From assembly GCA_963693305.1 (NCBI GenBank), contig OY855912.1, positions 2,120,001-2,184,000 on the forward strand: 64,000 nt of DNA. Direction: 5' to 3'. Shown in pieces: positions 27,170 through 40,900 of the stretch. The position numbers and the translations under genes are program-made. Positions within the stretch are counted from its first letter, which is position 1; each line of letters starts with the position of its first letter. This DNA comes from Meandrina meandrites. Taxonomy: Eukaryota; Cnidaria; Anthozoa; Scleractinia; Meandrinidae. Below the pieces are notes generated by a model. It saw only the letters and a list, made by a program, of their open reading frames with translations. It searched no databases and was not told the origin of the DNA.

Positions 27170-29088
27170 GGGGGGTCCTTCTTAACTACTAAGTTGTTGC
27201 TAAGGAAGGTATCTAACCGCCATATTTTGGAAATTTGACCTGCTACGGATAAGCTTTTTTCGCAACTTTGTTCAATTGAAGAGTCCTTCAAGAGTTTCAA
27301 ATCACGGCCATATTTGACAAGTGGCGTGGCCAGAATAGAAAAAACCCTAAAACTGAAAGAGCATATAAAACTGAAAGTTAAAATCAGTGCCAATAGATAA
27401 AGAACGTCCACATGCTTAATGCTTCGTATGGGTTTTACAAAATTTGCATTATTGCGTTCGACGAAGGAGAACGCACCCTAATCGAGAAAAACTCTTGCTT
27501 TTATGGACTATACGACGTTGTCAATTTGGCCCCCCCAGAAAATTTTTCAGGGGCGAATGACGTCATCTCCATGCCATGTGCTTCTGTTTTGCTGTTTGGA
27601 GTGATTTCTCTCGACAAAATTGTCCTGTGTTATGGTCTGTTATCGCTGCTGTTTGGAGGGTTTTCATCCAAGGTAGAAGAGTTTTAATCAGCCACCGAAC
27701 GTCGTAAAAGGAGTGGAAATCGAGTAACTCGATTCGTTGTTTTATAGGCAAGGTAAACCAGCGTGTTTGCATGCAAATTTCAAATCGTTAGCATTTCATG
27801 TAAAACGAGTGAGTGGAATAAGGATCAAAATTGTTTTATCGCTTCTTTGAATTTGTATTCTATAGTTATTCGCAGAACGTTTAGGCATTTTGATGAGGAA
27901 ATCATTATTGAATAATATGAGTGTATTGACTATGAACGAAAAGTTGATGTGCTGTGCCTCGATCTATTTTCAAATTGAAGTGAAAGTATTTGTAGAAGTC
28001 TGTGGAGTTCTAGAAGTTGTGTAGTGCTCTGTGTAGTGCCAAAAGATATTAAACAACTAAAGTGAAATAAATAATTATTTGTCGTGTACATGATAATTCA
28101 TTTCTATTCCATATGAATTTTAGTGTAAAAATAAATGCAAATTGCCCATTCATTTATGACTTTGTACGTTTCTGCTTTGTGAATGTCACATGAAGTGCTA
28201 GGAGCGACTTCTATTCACGTTGTTTTACAATATTCTGACATCAATGAGAATTTGCCGTGCCATTCATTATTTGAGGTTCTTTTTGACCTTTGGTAAACAA
28301 TCACTGCTATGATGACAGATCATGTTTCCGGTTGAATGGCTTCTTGTGTAACAGTGTAACACCCAATTTACGATAACATAGCTTGCAAGCAAAGAAAAAT
28401 TCTGCTTTAACATATCAAGAACTGCTACAGTGTCACAATTTTTTCACAGTTTATTGAACCCCTTCGAAAAGAACACAACCCATTTCTTGATGCGACAAAT
28501 TCCAGTTTATTTTGCAGAGAGATGTTCTTTTGGCTCGTCACGCAATCTTTCCTCCAAAATGCTGTGTGATGAGATTCCTCCCTCGCTCATCCTCATCGCT
28601 CCATTTGAGGCATATTAAATTGCATAGTTTGCCAACAACCTTGCTCCTTTGCTACTACGTGACTCTCCATCTTAGGTCGAACGCACTCCCCTAATCGCTG
28701 ATTACTACGGGGATTACTACTAGTTGTAAAAGTTATGACATAATAAACACCCGTATTTTCAGACTTTCTTCAGTAGCGTTTTTTTCTTTCTTGTAAACAG
28801 TAATCCCATACGTAGGATTATAAAGAAGGCTATGTTATCTCCGATTCTTTAAAAAATTCAGAACTCTTCCTTTTTTCCTCCAAGTTTTAGGGATTTTAAA
28901 TTCTAACGCGCGGTTTAGGACTGGCACTAGTTATGCAGGCGCAATGTCAATATTTCAAGCAGGTATTTCCTGCCCCACAAAATTTACCATTTAGCGCTAC
29001 AAAACGGTCCAAAATGGCTTGCCACTAAAACTGGTCTTCAGGAATTCCCTAGCAACTGCTCTAGATCTGTAGTTAAGAAGGACCCCCT
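27170..29088. mobile_element. Non-autonomous DNA transposon with TTAA flanks
   Basis: Ends are inverted repeats, (G/A)GGGGGTCCTTCTTAACTAC, with a second matching block (GTTGCTA.GGAA) further in. TTAA lies on both sides (27166-27169 and 29089-29092), which fits piggyBac-like insertion; a Harbinger-type TAA duplication is also possible. The interior has no transposase ORF. Confidence 0.75.
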
Positions 29089-29092
29089 TTAA

Positions 29093-31789
29093 TTTCCGAG
29101 GAGAATGCGTTTACTGAGAGGTGCAAAACAGCCGGACTAAATCAGATCTTTGAAAAGATATAACCTTTTTTCATAATATAGTTAGTTAGCGGTTGTTGTG
29201 CGGAAGACGCATAGTATACAAAAATCGATCACGAAATTCTGTTTCTAATTTATTCTTAATGAGCTGTTTATTTTAAAGCACTCTAAAAAGTTAAAAAAAG
29301 CAAATAATTGAACTATATTCTCCTTGTGTGCAGTGGTCTGAGGTCGTCCTAGTCGGACCTTTTTTTTATCCCCCAATTTTTTTTTTATTTTTTTCATTGA
29401 TTGAAAATAGTACATTTTACGAGGATTTCGCGTAAAGCTCATGACATTCGTGGTAGTAGTTTTCTTTCCTGAACGCAGCAAATGTGAAGACGTGAAGAGA
29501 AAACAACTTGTTATAACAGAACTATTTCGTAATCCAGTTCATAGCGATATTGAACTAACGAAACCTCATTAGCCTGGATATCACGTATACAAAAGTCGCA
29601 TGGATGTGTCTCAGGAAAGCAATATTACAAACTGGCTGTGGTCTAGTCAGATAAACATACTGGACTGAAATACAGCGAGAATTGACTACTGGGTGTTTTC
29701 CGCCTTTCTTCACTGTAATTTAGCTCAATTTCTTGCGGGGGAGACTAAGAGATATTGCATTATTGCACAATCCTTGGACGACAATGTTATGCTGTAAAGG
29801 AATTTTGTTGGGTTCCACAAATCGACATCAGAAGCCATTTAACAGTTGTTTTGTTTGTAGTTGTGTCACATCAAACTGTTAACCAAAGGTTTTTTTGTTT
29901 TCAATATTTTTTCTCAGAACTCACCGTAACGTTGATTAGTGCTTCTAATTCAAGGTGTGAAAGGTTCTTTGTAATCAGTCCGCTTGTTGGGCGGAGTAAT
30001 TACTAAACCACTAACACCACCCTAGACGCTACTCTTTTGTTGTCTTTGTTCGATAATGAGTTCTCAATTTCACCAACATTGTTCTTGAATGTCCGGGTTT
30101 TTTAACAACGACTTGACAGTTGTCATTGTCTGCAGGGAGGTATTTATCAACTTGTGGCTTAAGCAATATAAAATACAATGTAAGCCATCTCAACCCCAAA
30201 AGTTGCTGCCAGCCAGCACATTAAATCCTTTTCTCTACAACCCCGAGACTTTACACCGTTCTGTGGTTACTTTGAATTCTTAGAAATAAAATTAACATTT
30301 CCGTTTGAGTTCTGTTGCCATGGATTTTTTTTCGTATAAGTAATTAGAGCTCTATAAAATGGACTATTTCCTGTGGGATGAACACAAAAAAACTGGCCTT
30401 TAAAATTGCAAAATATATTAAGGAATCTATTTTTTTTTAGCTTCGAGATTTAATTTTAATCCGTTAGAACCGATGAAACCAAGTTTACGATTTGTTGGCT
30501 TCAAATACATCCCTCGCCCGGAAAAAGCGACCTGTCTCTAATAAACGCCCTTCAGTGAGATACCAAAATTAAAAGTTCTCCGGCCTACGTCAAATATTAT
30601 CCATGCCCCAGAAGTCTGCTTTTTGTTTGTCTGGGTATTAAGTTTCTTTATCGCTTTTCATCGCTTTTCATCGATTTTTTGGGATTTGAACTATATTAGA
30701 AGTGCTTAAAATACGACGTCTACATATATATTGCCGGTCTAAATTGATTCATCTTACTCTTTTTTTAAATAAAAAACATTTCTCATGTTCCGGGTTTGGG
30801 TCTACACTTAAACTTTGATGTGACTAGTCTCTTGCACTTCTTGTTAACAACGCTGCTGCGCTTTGCGCTTTTTTCTAATAAAACCTCGTTGATTAAAACA
30901 AATTTTAATGTCTGCGTTTAGTGAAAATGTCTGCCACAGTTTTCCCACTTCTGTCATGCAAAATCATTCCATCCACTTGACAACCATTGTTAAGCACAAA
31001 TCGTAACCAGGCGAACTCGTTTCGTAAAACCTTACAACCCCTCGTTTTCAGCCGTTTTGGGAGTCCGGTGGACAGTGCGGTGTGTCATCTTCCATGGTGT
31101 GGGGGAAGGAACGCGGGCTCACAAAACGGCTGGAAATCGAGCCTACTCAGAAATATGATTTGTGATCAAAGTTTGATTGGCTTAACCGTGTTTAGGATTA
31201 TATTTTCCTGTTACAAAACATGCACTCGACCTTTTCCTCTTTCAAAACGTTCTCCCCCCCCCCCCCCCCCCCCCTGAAAAGACATAGCACCTGTACGCCC
31301 TCGATCTGCCTATGTTATTTGCATATAAGCATTATTCTTTTAAATTTAATTTTCACATCAGTGATATAATTTCTTTTTCTGGGTATCTTGTGCAACCGCA
31401 GCCTGCACCCAGACAAGTTCACTCTTAGGCTGTGACCTCACCGCTTCTCAGCTGTAAAGGCCTCTATGTAAACTACACGAAATGACTCGCAGATACACTC
31501 AAAATACTATAAATGTCACCGTCTTTATTTTATTCAATGAAAGTTAAAATGTATGTGATAAACCTCAAAGCAATACTATTTACACTGGGTTGTTTGAACG
31601 TTTTTTCAGAAAAACGGACAAGGGTTGACTAAATAAACCACACACAACTAAGCAATCGGTAGACCAAAATTACTGGGATCACCAAAATCCACTTGCACAG
31701 TTCAAAGAATGATCGTCCACTACTTTTCCGAGGCCTCCAGATTTTATGCGTGCGATCAACTAGCCTCGCGTTTTCTCGTTAGATTTGCC
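29093..31789. other. Gene-free stretch with a poly-C run
   Basis: No supported gene. A run of about 20 C residues lies at 31254-31275, where read errors are likely. It separates the homeobox gene region from the 3' end of the discoidin/EGF gene. Confidence 0.5.
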
Positions 31790-31965
31790 TCATGTTTTCT
31801 CGTCTGATTTTTCTTGTGCTTTCTCGTCAGATTTTAAAGGTGTTGTCTCGTTAGATTTGCCTTGTGTTTTCTCGTCAGATTTTTGTTGTGTTTTCTCGTT
31901 CGACTTCTCTTGTGTTTTCTCGTCCGACTTCTCTTGTGTTTTGCCTTTCGACTTCCCTCGTGCTC
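31750..31965 (-). repeat. 21-bp repeat encoding the charged C-terminal tail
   Basis: Units of seven codons, consensus KTQEKS(D/N)E-like, are repeated about seven times in frame. The DNA repeat continues past the stop codon (TGA at 31792-31790), where further units would still read GKSNEKTRG before a TAG. Confidence 0.85.
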
Positions 31966-34900
31966 TCTCAGATAAAGCGGCTGCAGTTTTACGCGCGTTC
32001 GACGTCCCTCGTCCTTTCTCAGATAGAGCGGCGGCACATTCTTCATCTCCTTCAAGACATTGCCCAGCTGACTTTGATTCTGTAATAAATCAAATCCCAG
32101 TGTTAGATTTTTTACACAATAGATTGCGTACATCGATTAGCCTGAGCATGGTAGCAAACTCGAGACATTCACAGCAACTGAACTCTTTCCAGTCACATTT
32201 TTGTCTGCGCGGTTACTTTTTTTCCGCGCTTGTCACCGCTTACAAGTCTTCCCGCTCTTGGAGCCTTGCATCGGTGACATTTTTTTCGCGCTCGCCATTG
32301 GTTACATGCTTTCCCGCATTTTCCGCCGGGCTTCAATTTTTTCCGCGCTTGCGTTGGTTACAAATTTTCCCGCGCTTGCCATATTTCTGGCAATGATTTT
32401 CTTCTAAAGACGTTTAATATTTTATCTTTGACAGGTATACAAAGGGCCAATGTTGAATTACGCTCAAAACCTATCCAATGATCTCTTTCCAGTGAAAGAA
32501 ACAAAACTTACTTGAACAGTAAAATCCATCTCCATAAAGACCTTTGTTACAGACACAGAGATATGAGCCAACAGTGTTGTAACATTCAGCTCTTTCGTGA
32601 CAGTCTGCCAGCTCCTCCTGACATTCATTGATATCTGTTGAGAATACAGCATTCGTTGGATCAATGTTTTTCTTTAGGAAGCACTCAAATCAACAAACTT
32701 TTTCCTATAGCGTACCAGGGCCAACACAGCAATGGAAATAATCAAAGAAACAAAAACAAAAACTCGTTGTCTTCAAGGTTTCCTGATTTTTCCTTCAAGG
32801 CGAAATTGCAACTTGTTCTCCATGCTAAGGGCGAATGACATTTCTATTGTTTTTATAAATAAACTCGATATTCACACCTGCTCTAAACCAAAGACAAAGT
32901 GGGCGAGAAAATGAACATTTAAATACTGGCTTAAAAATACTAAAAATGTTTTAATTATTTTCCAATCAATAAATACAGTAAAATCCCGGGAAAAAACTTA
33001 GTTCGAGAAATGGAGGGGAAAATTGCAGAGAAGTACTATCCAAGGGAAACGAAAACTGGTTCGAGAAATCGAGATTCTACTGCAAATACTCGTGAACAAG
33101 CGGCTAGAAAAAGTCTTGGATCACGGAAGCATTCCGCTTCACTACCCAACATGTGCAGTTTACCGACACTCCTTTCAATATCAGGAGTTCTTGTTTCTCT
33201 CTTTATATGACACACTGTTTACCTTGGCAGGTGTTATCAGTGATGTGATATCCCAGTTTACACTGGCATGCATAAGAACCAGGAAGATTAACACACAGAG
33301 CGTCACGTGCACAAACTGTAGAATCTGACGCACATTCATTTATATCTGTCAAATAGGAAAACAAAAGCTGACTCAGCACCAACCACCAAACATTTTAAAA
33401 CTGATACAAAAACCCTTGCCCAACGTTGTCAGCAGTTGAATCCGATGAGCGATGAAGAAAGATGAAGTTTTCGTTCTTATTTCACAGTTTTTTGTTTCGC
33501 CAGAGCATTTGTGCAGTAGCAAAATTATTATCCTCGCTTCAATGGAAGCATAAAATAAATTCTCTTCTTGGGTAGTTTAAAGGCGGCGGTACACCTGAAG
33601 CCCATTTTTCCACCGCTTAACTTCAATGCGAATAGAACGTCCAAAACCCTATGCTGACATTACACGAATCTATGTTTTGCGGTGTTTGGGAGGAGTAAAA
33701 TCCAGAATAATAAGAAATATTGAAGATTTAATGTGATTTTAAACTTAGAAAATTAAATTATTTAGTTAAAAATTAGTAGATGGACACCAAAACAGTCCCA
33801 TGACAACCTGGGGTGCTCTTGCGTGGGGGTCAACTGCTTGGTGGCGTTCCAAAAAAAATTCCTTTCTTTTGTCCCTTCTTTAAACCTCTTAAAATCTCAC
33901 TCAAATTCACGTTTACCCACGCTTTAAGTAGTTTACCTTCACACTCAACACCTCTGGCAGCAAATCCCTTCGTACACACACAATAGTAGGATCCTACTGT
34001 GTTGACACATATGCCGTGAGCACCACACTCCTCATAACGTGTTTCACATTCATCAATATCTGCAAAGTAACATATCTCCATAGTTCATTGAAAAACCATT
34101 TCGGGGCAAGTTTCGAGCGACAAAGGCGCGAGCCGCTAAGGTGGTCTGGGGGCATGCCCGCCCAATTTTGAAATCTAGAGGCTCAGAAATGCTCTTTTAA
34201 GCATTTTCCATGGCATTTTTCCATTTTTTTTTTCTTAAAATAAAGCCAAAATTTGCCTCGTCTTGCCTCATGCTTGCTAGGGCCCTGTCATTTACATATC
34301 ACTTATAAATGGAATAAATTAATCAATCTTTCATTAAGCATTACCCTCTAGCGTGTACAGGTAACCTCTGTCACTAACGAAGGTTTTTTTATGTCGTCGC
34401 CAGTAAAATTATCGCCTTACTGATCCTAGAAGCTTCTAAAAAAAACATGCTCGGTTTTCGTCTCTCTTGAGGGGTGTTCTAAAATTTGCCAAACCCACAA
34501 AACTGCTGTTTGCCACACATAGGAAATAATGGTAAATGTTATTGTTACTTCTGTCATTTTAGCTCATTTAGAGAGAAGCTTTTGCTGGTTTAGTCAGAGG
34601 AATTCTTCCAACATTTGTCCATTTTTACAGACAAAAAACGCTTTGCATTTGGTGGTTTTTGTGTATGACCCATTGAAGATTTCATTGAATACCAGGTGCA
34701 GAAAAATTCTTGGTAAATTAATGATTCTAGCACAGTCATGACATAACATGATGATGAATTTGCAGCATACATACCGTAACATGCTTTTGAGCCATCTCCA
34801 GTAAAGCCCTTATTACAGAAACAACGGAATGAACCAGCAGCATTAACACAAGTTGAATTCTCCAAACAGGTATCGCTGCCAATGCTACATTCATCAATAT

Positions 34901-37900
34901 CTAGAACAAACATAATTACAGGACAAGTATGTAACGTAGTGTAATGTAAAATAAGAAGGCTGTAATGAAGTGTGTAACAATGTTTTCACAATAAAGCATC
35001 AAAAAAAATAAATAAAATAGTTACATTCATTGTTATGGCAAGTGCACACGTGATTAATTGGTGCCATTTTTTACACCTTTCAGATAGGTTGCTGTTAACT
35101 TGACAATCACAATTCGAAAAACAAATCAAATGTTTGTGTTTTATTTATATTTGCCCCCTACCTGACTATCAATACCCAAACTAAATTTAATATACTAGAC
35201 AAGTTGAGAACTATCAAAATGTGTACAACTTTTACAATTAAAAATATGTAATACATTACCAACACAATTGTTTCCACTTGCCAGATAGCCTGGCTCACGA
35301 CAATCACAGGTGAATGAACCATCAGTGTTGACACACTCTGTCAGATATGGACAGATGTCTCTTGGATGGTGAGCACATTCATCAACGTCTATGAAGGATA
35401 GAGGAAGGGTTAGCAACATTTGAATGGACTTCCCATTTTGTAACATGCTCTGGACACTGATGTAGTACATGCAAAGGACTATGAACTGTCATATGTGTGA
35501 AATAATAGGAGGAAATGAATTCAGTGCCACTGTCACTGAATACTTTGAAACCATAGGCTGAGGCTAACTTGAAGGCTAAATAGGTAAGCCAGCTGCCAAA
35601 TTGGAAGAACATGTGCTAAGTTATGCAATATATTATGCAACAGTCTGATATTACACTTTATTATATAAACTGCAGTGGTATAGCGAGTGGTAGCAAATCG
35701 AGAAAAATGGTATCCCACATGTGTGGATAAAAATGATATCCACACATGTGTGATATCATTTTTGACCAATCAGCTTGCAGAGTTTGCTATGTTCCAATGC
35801 TGAATGAGCCAAAGTAAATCGATATTAAGTCGAAAAATCTTCGGATCTTCCTCGGCAATCTTCGGCAATCTTCGGAAAACTTCGGAAATTCTCGGAAAAT
35901 GTTCGGAAACATTCGTACAACCTTCGGACAACATTTTGAAAATTTTCGGAAATCTTCGGAAAATCGTCAAAAACATCGTAATTAGTAGGTTTATATAATA
36001 AAAAGAATAATACATGGTTTCTTGGAGATATGAAATTTATCTTCTCGTGTTCAAATCCGATATCTCACTCGTTCGCTGCGCTCACTCGTGAGCTATCGAT
36101 TTGAACACTCGAAGATAAATTTCATATCTCCGCGAAACCATGTATTATCCTCTATGTATTTCACAAAAGAAGAAAGAGATGATGATACTCCAACTCGTAT
36201 AAAATTAATATGCAATCTTACATTGTAATATTATTTGATAGTTAAACTTTAATTTGCCCATATCAGATCGTATGATGAATATTATTTAGAGAATTCTTCC
36301 AGCGACATTTGAATATTGCTGCTAAAAACTTTGAAAGGAGCTCGTTTACTCTCCAAAGTAGATTCAAGGGGTTATTCATAAAGTAAAAAATTAAGAAAAC
36401 AGTTGCAGTATCCCTACAAAAGGGTTACCTTTTCTCTCAACATTGGTATATGAAAGGGTAAGGTCAGGTATTTTAGACCTCGGGACTAGAGACAGCTGGG
36501 TTCGTACTCTTTTAAGCTTTTGAAATTCCATGACTTTCCATGACCTTTTCCATGACTTTTCCAAGTTTTCCATGACCTAAATTTCACCATTTTCTTGGAA
36601 ATCATTTTTCAGTTTGGGTACATTTTTACTATTTTCTTCACGAAAAAACCTAATCTATTTTGTACTTTTTGATAAACATCACTCACGTTTCATGACTTTC
36701 CATGACCCACACTTAAATTCTATGACTTTCCATGCAGGCCTCTTGGAAAATAAAATTCTTGAATTCCATGACTTTCCAGCAGGTTTTTCATGACCTGTAC
36801 GAACCCTCACAGACTCCCTCAGCTCCTCGACTCCCTCTTTTGAGTCACCCCCACAAAAAATTTCTACTCCAAAAATTATACTAGCCCATCAGTATATAAC
36901 ACAAACCTGCACATTTGCCACTGTTAAAATCATATTTGTAGCCTTCTCGGCATATGCAACCAGTAAAACCTTCTCCATTGAAACAGTATTGTTTCTCATT
37001 GCATAAATTGTATGCCACACTGCATTCGTCTAAATCTGTTAAAAACAATGTTTAAAATCAACTTAAGCTTCATATGTAAATAAGAACCCTCAATAAACCA
37101 TAACATTCTGAAGAAAACATTTATTATGGTCACTGAACCTGCATAGGCTTATCTTTGTTCAAACAAAAGTAATTTTGTTGAGGGTATTTTGTGGGACCGG
37201 GATCATTATTTTATTTTTTTACAGTGAGGGGGGTGGGGGTTATTATATGTGGCTTATTGTATTTTAGGCCAAGGTTAACCTTGAAACAGTACCACCCCTC
37301 TGTGTGACTGACATGATCAAGCAACCTTAATGCGAGCCATCTGCTGGGAGCTGACTGGTTCAGTGTGAGGTGCCAGCTCTGGTGGTGGCTGCTCTCAGGG
37401 TTACCATGGATACCTCCTTACGGAAGCCTGATCACTACTGTCTGGCTCCACCAACCTTCAAGGCACTAGCTCCCACAAAAGTTGGCAGTAATAATTAAAC
37501 AGGTGACATTAAAAGATAAGGAACCTTATTGTTACCTTCACAGGTGCGGGTACTCCCCACAAATCCAAGTTCACACACACATGTAAAAATCTGGTAAATC
37601 TTGGATGGGCTTACAGTACACACTTTACCAAAGCCATGACACATAGGAATTTTGTCAGCACCAGACAGGCAAATGGCATTATTTTGGTGAGCTGAAGCAT
37701 AAAGACATGTGATATATTGATCAAGCCAAATACTGAAAAACAACTAATGCAGTTATTTATCATGGAGAAGTCGCAATAACAAACTTAAAATGAAGATGTT
37801 TAATTATCTGCATATTACTGACCTCCTACCATGGTGAAATTGTCATGGTCACGCTCCTATTTGTATATATTTATTATTTGCTTTTTTGTGTGAGTTAGTT

Positions 37901-40900
37901 TGCCATATGTCACTTACAGACAACATCCAACCTCCAAACTTTGCTTACTGACTGGGGCATGCAGTAAGTATTAAAAAGTCTGCATACGAGCCTAGTGGCC
38001 CACCCAGGGGGGGGGGGGGGGGGGGGTACTCCCATATATGGGCTATATAGGTATGTGCTGCGGGATAGGGTATGTTTTTTGAGGTTCTCGGTCCTTAAAT
38101 GGGGCATCACTTTTGTTCCTTTTGGCATTATGTTCCCGGTGCAATCCTTAGATAGGGTAGCTAAATTCTATCAGCTCAAATAAACGCCCAGCTAAATGAA
38201 AAAAAAATTGTCTGTTAAGGACGTTCGCGCGAAAATTTTCTAGTCGATAGATTTTTCTAAAATTTTTACTGAGGACGGATAATGAGTTACTTTTGTCAGA
38301 AATACAAAAAAAAGTGGGGGTCACCGACTTCGTTTCAGAGATAAAATCTGTAGAAAACTACCCTGATTTTGAAAAATTGGGGCACGTAATTTCGCACGGC
38401 TTTCAAGGTTTGTAGTTTAAATTATCGATGATGAGAAAACGGAGGGAAACGATCTTGGTGATATTTTGAAGAAGTGCGTCTGTTGCGTAAATAATTTCAA
38501 GTGTTGCCATCTTTTATGCAAAACGTAGCCCTGGAAGAGGCATTTGAACTAGTCGTACGACAAAACGAAAAGATCAAAAAGCGGAATTCGAACGTGCGTG
38601 GGGCAAAAAAAATCAACCTTTTAATCGATAGATTTTTTTCATTTTCTCACAAAACATAGATAATCGTTAACAAATGTGATCTGTTAAGAAAAAAATAGGG
38701 GTCATCGACCATTTAAGCGACGGCTACTCACCCTATATGTGGTTGGAAAGTTTCCTCAGTGCGCGCGCTCGATGCATGACGTGGCGGAGCGTTGCGACAG
38801 GAATTACGTGCACAGTAAGGATGCGCATAAACTATTAGCGCGAACGTCCTTAAAACTGAACTATCCATCATTAAGTATTAACAAAGCGATTTTGAAAGAT
38901 TTGAGCTTTGCCGTGCGTGGTTAGCCGTTATTTGAGTCATCACGCAATGCTTCTCCTCCCCTTGAATAGGGTGTCAATTTTCAGGTTTGGGCCTTAGAAA
39001 GGGTATTAATTTTCGTTTTCTTTATCCTTTATAGATAGGGTCAGGGTTTGAGAACGTTCATGGCACACCCCTATCCTAAATTTAGGGGAGTACCCCCCCC
39101 CCTCCCACCCCCTGGGGGTGGCCCATCAGGCCGGAGGCTTATCCCGGTTTCCGTAGCATGAAGTGATTAGGAGTATTTCTACTCCCCCCTGGATAGGATG
39201 CTAGTCCATCGCAGGGTTACCCCCAGCAGTAAATTCACCGGTACCCATTTATACACCCGCTGGGTGGAGAGAGGCACCATGAGAGCCCAAGAACACAACC
39301 AGTGCCCTGGCCAGGGCTCAAACCCGGACCGCCCGATCCGGAGTCCAGCGCACTAACCATTAGGCCACCGCGCCTCCCACAATGCAGTAAGTATTATTAA
39401 CCCATTAATCCCCATCACTGTCAATGTACAACTCTTCTTGTAATAACAGTGTTTTCATGCAATTATATACATGCTTAATAATTTAAGTAGGTGGCTGCCC
39501 TTACTTTGTGCAGCACCCATCAGAGAGCAATGTAAGAAGCTGTTAACACATCACCTTTATAGGGAGATGGATGAATTTTAGCCAGTGATTCACCTTAAAA
39601 TACCTCTGAAGCTCAGGTAGGGGCTGGTTTTGCTTAAAGCAGGCCCACGTCCCACTTCACTGAGTAAACAAAAATATGAAAGGGTGATTTAACAGTAAAG
39701 GAATATAACGTCAATGCCAGTGCCTTTCTTCTCCAGGGTCTTGCAAATGATGAAATGGGCTGTGGGCCACAGGCCACCAGGTCGTGGGTCTGGAGGTGTC
39801 CTGCAGGCCACTGGGCAGTAGGCATGAAGCGTTTCTCAGGCCGCAGGTTTCAGGTTGTGAGCTGCCTAGCAGTGGGCCTACTTTTAGCAAAATCCGTGGT
39901 GTCATGTCATATTGAAAGCATGCTTGTTGCTGACTGATCTACCCTTCAAACAGTTCTTATGATACTTGTCGACTTACTAGTATAGTCAAAGCCATAAACT
40001 TCAGCTCGCAGGCAAATGCTCTTCTCCCAGGTTTGGGGATGAATGCGTATTTTTCTGGCCACAATAAAACCCATAAAATGGTTTCTGATTGCAGTGTTCT
40101 CATCTGTGTTACCTGGAAAAAGCTAAAAATATACGAGAAAATTTTTGTGATAAGTAAAAGTTGAAAATAGTTATTATGGTATTTAGTTTAACTCTATAAA
40201 TCAGACGATGTATCACGATTCACCAGGGGAAGAGCATGTAACATTTAAAGATTTTGATTATATATGGGATAGAATCGAAGATGCTTGCATGAGACTTAGT
40301 TGAGAACATTGACCCCCAGCCCACTGACCCCCACTCCACGGACTACTTTGTTAACAACACTGTGGACTGCCCTAACATAATCAACCAAACTTACTTTTAC
40401 AGGGAAAGAGATACAAGAAACCTAGCTACCTTTGCTATCTATGTGATCTTAACTTGCAGCTAAGTGCACTGGGAACGAGTATGTTTAGCTATTAATAGCA
40501 CTCTGGTTAGCCTACCATGCACTTTGGTTTGCCTACAGAGCACTTTGGTTAGCCTAGAAAGAATCCCATTTAGCCTGACTAGTGCTCTGGTTAGCCTGTT
40601 TACAGTTAGCTTTTTATATTTGTAAGGGTAACATGATATATTCTTAAAATTGTCAGTTTCTGGGAGCCAGCTCCCTGATGGCATAATGGTCAATTTCCTT
40701 TTTTTCTCTTTGATAGGAAATAATCCAAGTATTCCAGTACATATTTAGCTGCAAGTTATGATCACATAGCTAGTGCAGGTAAGTTACATTTAGCTGATTA
40801 TTTAGGGTAGTGCATAGTCTATACGGTAGAACACAGAGTTGACCATAGGATAGTCCGCAGAGTGGGGGGGGGGGGGGGAGGGGGGGGGGGTCAGTGTTTT

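Larger units (their letters stand above)
37978..39377 (-). mobile_element. tRNA-derived SINE, copy 3, split by a transposon
   Basis: The SINE tail lies at 37978-38002 and the rest at 39118-39377; the 8-base GTGGCCCA occurs on both sides of the insert at 38003-39117. The head has the box A-like CTAACCATTAGGCCA (reverse strand). It lies in an intron of the discoidin/EGF gene. Confidence 0.85.

Noticed and set aside
31785..32396. 203-aa open frame on the plus strand with FSSDFSC repeats
   Set aside because: It is the antisense of the 7-codon charged tail repeat of the discoidin/EGF gene; the minus reading fits exon phase and splice sites.
35838..35968. CRISPR-like array or heat-shock element cluster
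   Set aside because: Units are short, irregular and without uniform spacers; the host is an animal, and the TTCGG units do not alternate as heat-shock elements do.
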